Below the pieces are notes generated by a model, which ran no database searches, was not told where the DNA came from, and saw nothing but the letters and a program-made list of their open reading frames with translations. Positions 21,974 through 33,387 of a DNA stretch of 64,000 nucleotides are shown here, one piece after another (positions within the stretch are counted from its first letter, which is position 1; every line of letters begins with the position of its first letter). Location: the NCBI GenBank assembly GCA_017165825.1, contig CM029374.1, positions 11,905,589 through 11,969,588 of the forward strand. Direction: 5' to 3'. The stretch comes from Hepsetus odoe (taxonomy: Eukaryota; Chordata; Actinopteri; Characiformes; Hepsetidae). Both the position numbers and the translations under genes were made by a program.

Positions 21974-24900
21974 CTAATTGCTGTCACTGACACCTCCCGC
22001 TTCTGAGTGTGTGAGGTGGTACAGTTTGTATAAGCGCTCTGCCAGTTGGTCAGCTTCCTCTACCCCCTCACAGCTCTTCTGCCAGCTCTGGGGTATGGCC
22101 TCAATTCCATAGTGAGCCCCTGCAATGGCACCAGCCATGCAGGCGATGGTGTCTGTGTCTCCTCCCAGGGCTAAGCTGTAGGCTATTGTCCTCTCCAGGC
22201 CACCATACAGCTCTGGCAAGCCCTCCTGTGGCTCCAGACAATGCAGCACACAGAATATGGCTGTGGGGACGGACTGCAGGGCTGCGATGCCGTTCCCTGT
22301 GAAAAACATTTTTCTCTTCTAGTTAATGTGATTACTTTACAGGCTTAAAACAATTAGATCATATGATCTGTCTAGAACAGCAGGGCACAAACTTTCTGTG
22401 TGCAATGTTTGTGGAATGAAACCCACTAGACTGAAAACTAGACTCACTTGGGTTGATCTGGAAAACCAAATCAACCAAATTCTTATGGGACTCTAGTCCA
22501 CATTTTGGGCAGCCCTGGTCTGGGATGAAAGGAGCAGTTAATGATTTCAATGACTGAGATGACTTAAAAGCATCTACAGTTATTTAACAACAAATGCTCC
22601 TCATATTGTGCAGATCTGAAGCTGATAACCTGTATAATGACTGTCATTAGAAAACTGCAGGAAATTCTCATGTAATAACTGTGCTGATCCCAGAATTAGT
22701 TGGTGACTAGTTTCTAATTTTTATTTACATTTACGGCATTTAACGGACGCTCTTATCCAGAGCGACTTCCATGTCCTAATTACAGGGACAGTCCCCCTGG
22801 AGCAACTCAGGGTTAAGGGTCTTGCTCAGGAACCCAGTGGTGGTAGTGCCAGTGGTGGGATTTGAACCTGGGACCCCTTGAGCCATAGGTCCATAGGCAA
22901 GTACCCTACCACTAGACCACCACCACCCATGGCATTTTATGGACTGTAATTTACAGGATTAAAGTTTGTTCATATTTATGTAACTTCAGGATTTACTGAC
23001 TGGTTTTCCTGTTGTCTCTGTGCTCACCAGAAAAACAATGTCTGATCACGTTAGGACAGTTTTGTCTAACTTCCTTAGGAAAGCCCTTAGTGGTGTATCT
23101 CTGTATGTTTTCAATCATTACAGTCCATTAACAGCACCATGCTCAGCTGAGAAAGACCAATCTTTTCTTATTCCTTTTCTTATACAGCTATTAATTTCTG
23201 GAACAGAATACCAGAGAATATCAGGGAAACTTTTTCTATGTTTTTGCATTTGTTTAGTTTATTGGGTCCCTTGTAGTGTTTGTGCATAACTACAATTATA
23301 TTAGTATAGGATATCGAGCATTCAGGCCTGGCCCATAAAAACAACAAACTAAAATGATAAGGAAACAGCAGAGCACTAACCGAGTTCCGATATGACCTCT
23401 TCGATGCTCACACTGCCCCGCTCTAAAAGCTCCTTGACTGTGTGTAAACGAGTGCAGTATGGGAACTCTGCTAAATTAAGCCTGCAAAATAAAAGAGGTG
23501 CATTATTTTAATGAAACCATCATAACATACAGCACAAGTTATCCACACACAGATTAAGCCCAGCTCTGGTCTGTGTAATTCAGTAAATCATACCTTTAGT
23601 GGAAATATTATGTCCAAAATCCTTTTTGATCCAGATTGCTTGACCATTTGAATTTTCAAACCTAATTACTGATAAAAAGGAGCAACATCAATGAGGTAAC
23701 AACTCACGCTTTGGCATCGCGCTGGGCTGTCTCCTCCTTCTCTACTTCCTCCATCTCAGAGATGAGTTTGTTGATGAATTCCTGTGGCCAAGCCAAGGCG
23801 CCCTGCAGGGACAAGTGGACAGCGAGGGACTGCAGCACAGCACCGTTGTAGCCCAGAGAGCAAGAGTGAGTGAGCATCGCACCAAGCCTCGTGTACTGCC
23901 AGAGACACAACAACGACCCAGCCTATTAGCTTGGAACAGAAGCGGCTTCAAAATCATGACATGGGTAGCTTCTGTTCGAAAAATTCGATTGGCTGAGCTA
24001 CGATAATGTGTGCTGCAAAAACTTTGGATACATACACATGAGCATACATATATACGCTAAATTCTGTATAATGTACCAAGATCCCAAAAAACAGTGTAAT
24101 GAAAGTGACTATATGTTATTGTGAAACACAACAAAATGCATTCTCTGCATTTAACCCATACACAACTTGGGGCCAGCTATGTCCAGCGCCTGGGGAACAG
24201 TGACAGGGGCGGTACCCTGCTCAAGCGAATCTCAGGGCATCCTTCTGGTCCGAGATTCGAGCCCACGATTTTCCAATCCAGTGGACTAATCCCTAATCAC
24301 TATACCACTACTGCTATTAATGTCATAATCTTCGACTGGTGTTTACCTCCCAGACAAGCATCTTGCATTGTAGAATATCATTTTTTAAAATTATGAATAA
24401 TAAATTAATTATTGAACATTATCAAATTGCAGAATTACAGCTACAGGACTGATCTTACCAAGGAATGATTGCACAATCAGGCAAAACCTGTCTGACGTTA
24501 ACAGCTTACGAACACAACAAGTCTATAGTAACTAAATAGTTGTTGATACTTGATTCTTTCCATAAATACATTTCAGGTGGTGGAGTGATTTAAGACACAT
24601 TATGACTTACATATAAGTGCAATTTAATGGCGCTTTTCAGGTAAGATAACAATAAAAATAACAAAAAATATGTAATTACCATTCACTCACTCACAATATT
24701 AACTACTTATATTGATTAGGCTTGCTGGTGGTGCTAGAGACTATCGGAGGGTATATAGAACAAAAGGCAGAGAAACACCCTTAACAGGTCAACAGTCCAT
24801 TGCAGGGCAGATACACAAACAAAAACACACACACACATATTGGGAGAGAAAACTGAGCTCCCAGAGGAAACCCATGCAGACATGGGAAGAACATGCAATG

Positions 24901-26984
24901 TTCACATCCATTAAGCAGCTCTTACTTCTAATGCAAAAAAAAAAGAATTTTTTTTTCCCCCAGAAAAGTCATTAGTAAAGGAATATTTATTCTGAATTAT
25001 TTAAGATCTTTTTCACCAAAAAACACCTTAATGTCTTGTTCCTATTCTTGTTTCAAGCCTTCCTTTGTAGATTCAGACACAAGCCTCACCTGTCGCACAT
25101 CAGATGCATTTCTAAAGGCAAGGGCGAAAGGTGCCGCCCTCATTGCTCCACCATTCCCGAATGACCCACGCCCACCGAACTGGGCCCGTGCTGGCTGAAA
25201 GACGTCGCTGAGCTGTGGAGACGCAAGCTTCCGTAAGACCTGAATGACCCCTGACCCATAGCCACGGCCTGGGGAAAGGCTGTATTCCTTTGCAAATCTG
25301 TGAAGCAAGTGTGAACAGAGTAAATACCCATCAAAACATCCAGCATCGTCCTCACACTGAACCCGTTTCAGTACCTGCGTGCCATGTCTTGCTCATCAAA
25401 GCCAGTTCTGGTCAGAAGGGAATGGGCCACACAGCGCATCATGGCTGTGTCATCGCTGTACTGAAGTATACCTGCAGATGAAATGGGTACATTTACATTA
25501 TGAGCTGAAGCAAAAAAGGCCAGTTCAGATGATCATTTTCTTTCTTGCTAGCTGGCTTACTTGCTCATTCCAATTACCATGTAATTGTATATTTTTTAAA
25601 ATTTTTTCTTAAATGCTATTAAGGACAGATGGCAGTTGAGTTTCTGAACAGATTGTTGAACACAATCTTGGGAAGTGAGAGGATGCATGAGGAGTGGAGA
25701 AGAAGTGTACTGGTACAAATTTCAAGAATAAGGGTGATACACTGTAGTAACTACAGAGGGATAAGGTTGATCAGCATGAAGTTGTGGGAAAGAGTGATGA
25801 AAGTTAGGTTAAGAAAAGAGGTGAGGATTAGTTAACAGCAGTATGGTTTAATGCTGAGAAAGAGCACTACAGATGCAATGTTTGCTCTGAGGGTGTTGAT
25901 GGAGAAATACAGAGAAGGTCAGAAGGAGTTAAACTGAGAGTACTTATGTATGAAATGTATGAGGGCAGTGTGACAGTGGTGAGATCTGCAGTAGGAGTGA
26001 TGATGCATTTAAGGTAGAGGTTGGATTACGTCAAGGATCAGCGCTGAACCCTTTCTAGTTTGCAATAGTAATGGACAGGTTGACAGACAAGGTTAGACAG
26101 GAGTCTCCGTGGACAATGATATTTGCTGATGATATTATGATCTGCAGTGAGAGTAGGGAGCAGCTTGAGGAGAACCTGGAGAGATGGAGATATGCTCTAG
26201 AGAGGAGAGGAATGAATGCGAGTAGGACAAAGATAGAATACATGAGTAGTTAGGATGAAGGTGACAAAGATGGAGGAATTTAAATATTTGGGATCAACAG
26301 TTCAGAGTAACAGCGAGAGTGGAAGAGAGGTGAAGAAGAGAGTGCAGGCAGGTTGGAGAAGAGTGGCAGGAGTGATTTGTGACAGACGGCTACCAGCGAG
26401 AGTGAGAGGAAAGGATTACAGGACGCTAGTGAGCCCAGCTATGTTGTATGTTGGGTCGGAGACGGTGGCGTTGATGAAAAGACAGGCAGCAGATCTGGAG
26501 GTGACCGAGTTGAAGATGTTAAGATTTTCGCTGGGAGATCCGAGAAGCGAGATTGCGAGTTTGGACATGTGCAGAGGAGAGAGCAGGATTATATTTGGTG
26601 TGAAATGTAAACAGAAGTCAGGTGTGGCCATAACTAAACAGGAACAGCCGAACGAAGAAGATATGTCTCCAAGGTCAGAGAGGAATCGGGTTAAATAATC
26701 GTGATGGCCTGATCGCTTTAATTAACCGTGGTTGTGATTTTTCCGTCACTGAGTCCTGCGTAGCCCCGAGTTTGGCCTCCGGACAAACCCTGCTTACCGT
26801 CTCCTCGTGTGTCGTCCTCCAGCCCGCTGAGGTGCTGAAGGACCCGGTCGAGAGGAACATCTTCAGCTCCTTCGAACTCACCGCCCACGCAATCTCCCAC
26901 CACCGCCGCGACCAGAGCGCCGCGGAACCGCGCCAGCAGTGACACCGGGGCCCCCGCAGAGACCAACCGCGCTGCAGCCGCCAT
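21974..26984 (-). CDS. adprs: ADP-ribosylserine hydrolase (ARH3), six coding exons
   Basis: ARH3 (formerly ADPRHL2) removes ADP-ribose from serine after DNA damage and also degrades poly(ADP-ribose) and O-acetyl-ADP-ribose. Minus-strand exons are 26984-26798, 25471-25375, 25297-25090, 23895-23708, 23481-23381 and 22296-21974. The phases join to give 367 aa (human 363). The Mg-binding signatures are present: GDCVGGEFE in exon 1 (the Glu equivalent to human Glu41), YSDDTAM in exon 2 (Asp pair) and LGGDTDT in exon 6 (Asp-x-Asp-Thr). RGYGSGVIQV, GSFGNGGAMR and SLGYNGAVLQ also match the family. All metal ligands are present, so it should be active. Introns carry SINEs and a large dead LINE. Confidence 0.96.
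22726..22926 (-). mobile_element. SINE, family B, in adprs intron 5
   Basis: ACGCTCTTATCCAGAGCGAC and GGGATTTGAACCTGGGACC, in the same order as the copy at 16717. Confidence 0.88.
24099..24313 (-). mobile_element. SINE, family A, in adprs intron 3
   Basis: Reverse-complemented: tail GAAAGTGACTATATG, then GCATTTAACCCATAC, GCGGTACCCTGCTC and a tRNA-like head at the right. Confidence 0.8.
24715..24905 (-). mobile_element. Eroded tRNA-derived repeat in adprs intron 3
   Basis: It contains GCAGACATGGGAAGAACATG and CCATTGCAGGGCAGATACAC, common parts of fish tRNA-type repeats. The ends are unclear. Confidence 0.45.
25636..26690 (+). mobile_element. Degenerate LINE ORF2 in adprs intron 1
   Basis: Broken frames in order encode FLNRLLNTILGSERMHEEW, NYRGIRLISMKLWERVM, FADDIMICSESREQLEENL (the reverse-transcriptase catalytic box, FADD form) and KMEEFKYLGSTVQSNSES. 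A C-terminal part with SLDMCRGESRIIFG resembles the fragment at 6600-6870. Several frameshifts and stops mean it is dead. It lies in the sense-opposite orientation to adprs. Confidence 0.9.
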
Positions 26985-28127
26985 CCCCGACCCAGCCGCT
27001 TCAGCACACGCAGCTCTCAGGGGCTCACAGCACGCTCAGCAGCCCTGCCGGAGCACCTGCATCTGTCAGACCAACCGATCCGCCGCCACATCTGCGATCC
27101 CCTTCCCCTCCGGACTGCGCTGTCATCGTTTGACCCGTTTACTTACCGTACAACACCTAATAGACGCGCAATCGTGTAGGTAAGTGTTTATCCAGCACGT
27201 TTCTTCCATTTTTAAGAATTACGTCTGAGACAGTTGTACAAAAGAAGTCACGTGCTTCGTTTCTGGACCCATTCATTATATCTCCCGGACAAAGTATTGA
27301 TGGGAAAGCACAGATGGACGCGATCGCGCAGTTATTTATGGTAGCACACGAACAACGACTCGATTCACTCGGGTGGAATCGATTCACAAGACTTCACAAG
27401 AGCTTTGCTTTGTAAACCTTCATCGGCATAAGGTTTGTCAGTCCAATATGTCCCATTAATTTTTAATTGGGATCTCTTTACCAAACATTATGCTGTAACA
27501 TATTAGGAACAAAAATATTCTTTTCACTGTGGTGAAATATCAGGTAAATGTGAAATAACTGATAGTTGATGTAATAAAAGTTGATCTAATCTACTTTATC
27601 CTCGTAATTACATCTTTTAATTTAATGTATGATGAACTCATAAATATGTTCTGGAATTCAATGTAAATGAAAATGTAAATTGGTCCATTAGCCGAATCGG
27701 GAGCCCCCAGTGCGGAATCACCTTTGCTTTGAATCAGACGCTCGAAAGAGTCGGCTCCCGAAACTGACTCTGATTCAGATAAATACTGTGAAGCGAGCGA
27801 AGCGAACGGAGGCGGCTTTTTCAAAACATTCAACGGAGCAGGAAGTTAGCCACGAGCTACCGAGTCGGTACGGAAGGAAATGAACTTTACATACGGTCTC
27901 TCCAGCTTTTAATTACATTCATATATTTGGACTAAAGATTAAGTAAGCTTTTTGAATTAAATAGTTTTATAAGCATAGATTTGAATCGGGTTTGTCTGTC
28001 GAACAACATTAGCTAGCAGGCTACGACTGTTAACACTGGCTTTTATATTTTGTGAACTTTCAGATTCTAACGAATTTTCTTGATTCTAACGAATCCTAGC
28101 GAATCCTCTTCTCATCAGTCGTGAAGC
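26985..28127. promoter_or_regulatory. Shared upstream region of adprs (-) and haus2 (+)
   Basis: The two genes are divergent with start codons 1143 bp apart. The adprs side (26930-27130) is CpG-rich. The middle is AT-rich. The stretch 27350-27800 and 28060-28100 has many GATTC/GAATC words, including two ATTCTAACGAAT copies just before the haus2 start. No TATA box was seen. The 5' ends of the transcripts cannot be set from sequence. Confidence 0.5.
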
Positions 28128-31100
28128 ATGTGGGACCCCCGTCCTTTCTTGGTGACGCCAGCAGCAAAGGTCCTGGCGAGGTGTGTTACTTCTGGCACCA
28201 TGTCCCAGGTGAGCTGCAGCAGAGTAGCAGCTTTTTATGTGATTGGTTTGCAGACTGAATGTTGTCACTCATTTCCTTTCCATTCACAGAAAGAGCTTGA
28301 TGCTCTACCACGACGGTCAGAAGTGTTTTCCCCTTGCCTGCTTGATGCTGAGCAACTGAACAAAATCATGTGTGAGATTGATCAGGTCAGACACACTCCA
28401 GTACTCACACTGAGTCCACCCACGTGTGTGATCAGTCTATTCTGGTGAAAATCATTATGAAAAAAAAGTCATTATGAAACACAGCGCACAGTGAACCACA
28501 ACAAACTGCAACCTCTGCTTTTTACAGACACACGCAGCTATTTAATGTGCCCAGGGAGCTGTGATGGGGACAGTATCCTACAGATCTGGGATTCGAACCC
28601 ACAACCTTATCATCCTGGGCCTTAATCCCTTACCACTAGGCCACCGCTGCCCCAAACACAATGGTGGTGGTGCTGGAGGTTGGATTCAAAACTGCGACCT
28701 CTTGGTCCATAAGCGAGTTACCTACCGTTAGACCACCACCATCCTTTTTTCTTTCTTTTTGTCAGTAAGGAAATTTAAATTTTAATAAGTGCAGGGACCC
28801 GGCAATCACTAAACATAATCCGAAATACACAAAAGTGGACACCACAAGAGAGTGGACACCACAAGAAAGAGCAGGAGCCTTTTTCTGTTTTCATCTGTTC
28901 CTGATTTTTCTTGCTTACAACACATTTGAACTATCTATGCAGATAATAAAATTCAGATACATTTGGTGGACTGAAGTGGGTGTGTAAAACCACAAAACCC
29001 CTTAAATGTGCAGAGGTTCCAGTTTTGAGAATATGTGGACTAACACATACTCTGCTGTATAAATAATAACAAATGTACATTTGTTTTTCAGGTGAGTTTG
29101 GATTTGGAACTTTTGAGACTTGAGAAAAGTAGTGCAGATGTGACTCACAATTATTATCTCAGTAAGTGTCACATGACATTTTAGGCCTTTTATACATTTT
29201 CCTGTACGTTCATGTGTTATTGCTAGAGCAGAATTCAGTTTAACTCCCAGAACCCTTCAGAAAGTTTACTGTACCTTTCTGCTCATTTAAAGGTCAACGG
29301 TTTGCATCCTTGCAGCAGTTCACATCTCACCTTCAAGATGTGCTGAGAGAACAAACGAGTTTGCGAGAGAGACTCATGAAACCTCTTTGCCAGCAGAACC
29401 TGCCTGTACAGGCTGATCTTCACAGGTCTGACTGCATGTCCTACATCACAGGCTATCAGCTCTGCTCATGGAACCCCTTTGCCCTGCATGTCTTGGTGCT
29501 TTCCTACTTTAACACTAACTTTAACCCAGAAAAGTTTTTTTTTTCACTCAGCTGATTAGGTGAATCATGTATTTTTAAGGGAAAACACTGAGTAAGGTGG
29601 CTCGAGGACCCGGGGCAGGAACCTGTGTGTACAGCTGTGGCAAAAAGTTGAGAAAACAGGAAACAGAATGAGACAAGTTTTGGTTTTTAGAAAGTTTGCT
29701 GCTCCAGTGTTTTTTAGATCTTTTTGTCAGATGTTACTATGGTAACTGAAGTATAATAACAAGCATTCCATAAGTGTCAAAGACACTTAAGTTATTGACA
29801 ATTACATTACAATTATGCAAATAGTCTATATTTGCAGTGTTTGCCTTTCTTTATCTGACATGCTATCAATCAACTTCTTGGCCAAATCCTGACTGATGGA
29901 GCCCATTCTTTAATAATCAAAGCTTTGTTTGTCAGAATTTGTGGGTTTTTGTTTTTTTTCCAACTGCCTCTTGAGGATTGACCACAGGTTCTCAGTGGGA
30001 TTAAGATCTGGGTAGTTTCCTGCCCAAAATGTCGATGTTTTGTTCCCCGAGCCACTTAGTTTTCACTTTTGCCTACCGAGGCCTACTGGAGGCTCCATCA
30101 TGCTGGAAAATTGGTTGTTTGAAGTTGGAAGAAGGATGTTTTGTGACCATTATTTATTAATGGCTGTGTTGTTAGGCAAAATTGTGAGTAAGCCCACTCC
30201 ATTGGCTGAGGGAATGTTCCTCAACAATCGGAAAGGAGATTCTTCAGAGAAAATGAGAGATGACTAACCCAGTCCTCAGCAGTCCAATCCCTGTATCTTT
30301 TTCAGAATATCGGTCTGTCCCTGATGTTTACCTTGAGAGAAGTGGTTTCTTTGCTGTTCAAATTGCCAAAAGTTGAATCCTCCAAGTCTTCTCCTCACTG
30401 TGCGTGCAGATGCAATCTCACCTGCCTGCTGCCATTCCTGAACATGCTCTGCACTGGTAGTCAAGTCAGTTTTATTTATATAGTGCTTTTTATAATTGTT
30501 GTTGTCACAAAGCAGCTTTACAGAATGCGGGTCTGAGCTCCAATTGGGTAAACTAAGAGTGACAGAGGCGAGGAAGAAACCTTGGGCAGAACCAAGACTC
30601 AAAAGGGGAATCCATCCTCCTCTGGTTGACACTGGAAGCAAAGAATGAAAGAAAGAAATAGAAATAGAAAGTGCATTTCATAATCAATTTAGCGATGACT
30701 TCCAGTAAAGCATGAGTTACAGTTAAAGAGTCCATTAGTGTCTGTAGTTGGAAGTTCGACGAGCTAATAGTGGTAATAGTAAGGAAACACTCATGGTGAT
30801 TGATGGACTTGGCTGGGAGGCCTTTGCTTTCCGGAAATACCCAAGTTGTCCACCGTAAAGGTGGTGGACAGCCGTCCATCTCAAACAGAGAAAGGAATTT
30901 GATCTGTTTTGGACTTGCATTGTGCAAACCATTCATTTAAAGAGTGCAGTACTGTGACTCTGGCAAACTCGCTATTACAGCCTGACTAGAAAGATCAGAA
31001 CTGAGGGTTTTACAAACTCAAGAGCATCCTGGTGTCCCCCACACCACCGCCAACAAACCTGATTGATCACGTGAGACTGGTGGGCTGGCAGCACCAACAT

Positions 31101-32911
31101 CCCAGTTTACTGTAATTCTCTGTATCTGTGAACCCCTGGATCTGCCTCTTTTAACTAATAGGAGGATTAATTACTAAAAGCCTGACTAAACTAGTAAGTC
31201 TTTAGTCTGGACTTAAATACTGAGTGTGTGTCTGAGTCCTGGACAGTAGCTGGAAGGATGTTCCAGAGATTGGGGGCTTTGAGAGAAAAGGCTCTTTCCC
31301 CTGTTGTTGTTGTTTTCAAAATTCTGGGAACTGTTAGAGAGCCAGCACCTTGTGATCTAAGTGAGCGTGAAGGTTCATACCTGAAGAAAAGCTCGGAGAG
31401 ATACTTTGGAGCGAAGCCGTTTAGGGCTTTGTAAGTTAGTAGTAAAATTTTATAGTCTATGCAGGACTATAGGATGGAAGCCAGTGAAATCTAGATAATA
31501 TTGGACTATTGTGATCAAATTTTCTAGATTTAGTGAGAACTCCAGCTGCTGCGTTCTGGACTAACTGGGGTTTATGATGGTGGTGCCCTGATCCCGCAGT
31601 GAAATCAAATTTAGGAGAGGATTCTGGTGCTTGCTGGACTTTCTTGGGTGCCCTGATGCCTCTTCACAACAACTGAACATCTCTTCGTGAAGTTCTTGAT
31701 GATCCAATAAATGGTTAATTGCAGTGCAATCTTACTAGCAGCAATATTCTTGTCTGTGAAGCCCTTTTTGTGCAAAGCAGTGACGACTGCATGTGTTTCC
31801 TTGCAGGAAACCATGATTAACAGAGGAAGAACAATGATTTCAAACACCCCTCTCCTTTAAAAGCATCTGTTCTGTTATTCTAACTCAATCAGCAAGACAG
31901 AGTGATCTCCAGCCTTGTCTTTCTCAACAAAGCATAATTTTCATGGCAGAGATAATAACTGCAATTAATCTGATCACTCTTCATGACACTTTTGAGTTTA
32001 TGCAAAATGCCATCATAAAAACTGTGGCAGCAAACTTTGAGGAAAAAAATTTGTTTTTTTTATCATTTTCAAAACCTTTGGCCATGGCTGTATATGAATG
32101 GTTTTTTTTTTTTTTTGCTTTGTTATTTAATTAATTAGAAATGGTATTTAGCAGCCTTGTGATGACAACTAGGTAAGATCTTTGGGTGCACAGACATGGG
32201 TATTCTGGACCAATGCAAGTATTAATATGAAGTGAAAGTGACTATTTTTGTCCTTGTGAAACACAGCACAGCACAAAGTGAGCCGCAACAAAATTAGACC
32301 TCTGCATTTAACACACACACACACGTGTGCAGCAGGAAGCAGCTACGTATCTTAATTCTCATTCAGGGTGTGTGTTTTTACATCTGTTTACTACATTTCA
32401 CTGCAGGTATGTGGTCGAACTGATGGGAATGATCGTGGAGTTCATTGAGAATTTGAAAATGAAAATAGAGATGGTTCATTCGATTCCAACCGCTGATGAA
32501 TCATTAAGTAATTTGGTAAGGACTGTTTTTAGCTGCTAAAGTAATGTAACTTGGGTATTTTAAAGAAAGTCTAGGAAAGCTTTATTTCTTATTGTTTAAT
32601 TTATCCACAACCAAGCAGTCAGTTGTATCCTGTTTTGATGTATTAGTAAGCTATTATGGGTATAATTCTAAACCTTGATAATAATAATAATAATAATAAA
32701 AACAATAATAATAATGAACATTTTTAGAATTGATTAAACTCATTTTAATGACCTTTAACAGGACCATATAATAATTTTCTCTTTCTGTTGTCATCAGAAC
32801 AATGCCATGACGCAGCTCCTCGCTCAGGTCACAGAGGTAGAGTGTCTGACCAAGCAAGTGCTTCAACGGCGGGGTCTGACAAAGGATGATTCCAAGGACA
32901 TGTCCACTTGA
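28128..32911 (+). CDS. haus2: HAUS augmin-like complex subunit 2, six coding exons
   Basis: HAUS2 (CEP27) is a coiled-coil subunit of augmin, which recruits gamma-tubulin ring complex to spindle microtubules for branching nucleation. Exons are 28128-28208, 28290-28385, 29092-29161, 29293-29425, 32407-32515 and 32798-32911. The phases join to give 200 aa (human 235, with a longer tail). Matching family text: an N-terminal WDP, LDLELLRLEKSSADVTH, FTSHLQDVLREQTSLRERL, MKPLCQQNLPVQADLHR and a final helical segment ending KDMST. Exon 2's donor (CAG|GTCAGA) is less standard. Intron 4 (about 3 kb) holds a nested transposon. AATAAA at 32941-32946 is close behind the stop. Confidence 0.93.
28474..28654 (-). 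mobile_element. SINE, family A, in haus2 intron 2
   Basis: Reverse-complemented: CACAGCGCACAGTGAACCAC at the tail side and CTAGGCCACCGCTGCCCC at the head side. Confidence 0.8.
28656..28745 (-). mobile_element. SINE, family B, head fragment in haus2 intron 2
   Basis: GGTGGTGGTGCTGGAGGTTG and AGACCACCACCATC match the head half of family B. It sits directly against the preceding SINE. Confidence 0.65.
29630..32092 (-). mobile_element. Tc1-like transposon in haus2 intron 4, interrupted by another repeat
   Basis: The left terminus is TACAGCTGTGGCAAAAAGTT. The right terminus, read on the minus strand, is TACAGCCATGGCCAAAGGTT, with TA at both ends. Minus-strand coding remnants are an N-terminal helix-turn-helix part (about 31840-31610, HAVVTALHKKGFTDKNIAAS) and a C-terminal catalytic part (about 30060-29890, YPDLNPTENLWSILKRQLE). 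The two are separated by about 1.1 kb of unrelated repeat. Frames are broken, so it is dead. Confidence 0.9.
30455..31600 (-). repeat. Unclassified repeat inserted in the Tc1 element
   Basis: It starts near AGTCAGTTTTATTTATATAG and includes 30836-31065, the reverse-complement match of 6884-7160. It continues through TTTAGGGCTTTGTAAGTTAG. No coding region or clear terminal repeats were found. The boundaries are approximate and set by where transposase homology stops. Confidence 0.7.
32229..32340 (-). mobile_element. SINE, family A, tail fragment in haus2 intron 4
   Basis: GTGAAAGTGACTATTTTTGTC and CCTCTGCATTTAACACACAC match the 3' half of family A. The head is missing. Confidence 0.7.
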
Positions 32912-33387
32912 GAGGAGATTTCAGGGATTATCTAGCATTAAATAAATTTGATCACCTCATCAGAAAATTGACAAACATTGTCTTGCCCAAATTAGACAGT
33001 AAATTAACAGGGATTGCAACTGAAACAGTTACTTGCTAAGTAACAAAATAGTTTTTCTAGTTTATTCAATGTCTGTCACACTTTGAAAATGTTTCCTTTT
33101 GGCTTGTGCTTTCCTTTGAGTGGCAGAGGTGTGTGAATATATACACAGTTCTATTAAGGAATCTGAAAAGAGGCGTTAGAGAACTTTATAATGTTTTTCT
33201 AAATATTTCAGCTGTAGGTCAATGTGTGATTGTAGACCTTGTTTACACATGGTCTTCTGCTTTTATTGCTTAAACGTTCTTACTGTGGACAAAAATAACA
33301 CAATAATAACAGAACCCCATGAATACCATGTAAATACCTGCATATTTAGATTGTCTGTGGCTGCTGAGGAATTCCTTGTCTTGTGTT
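32912..33387. other. Convergent 3' region of haus2 and heatr4
   Basis: Only 476 bp separate the two stop codons. haus2 (+) has AATAAA at 32941-32946, and another at 33407-33412 lies inside the heatr4 last exon. heatr4 (-) has AATAAA, read as TTTATT, at 33262-33267 and 33061-33066. The transcripts may overlap. Confidence 0.55.

Noticed and set aside
26071..26698. A live reverse transcriptase gene
   Set aside because: The FADD box is present but frames are broken by stops and shifts, and the 5' part is missing. It is a dead LINE.
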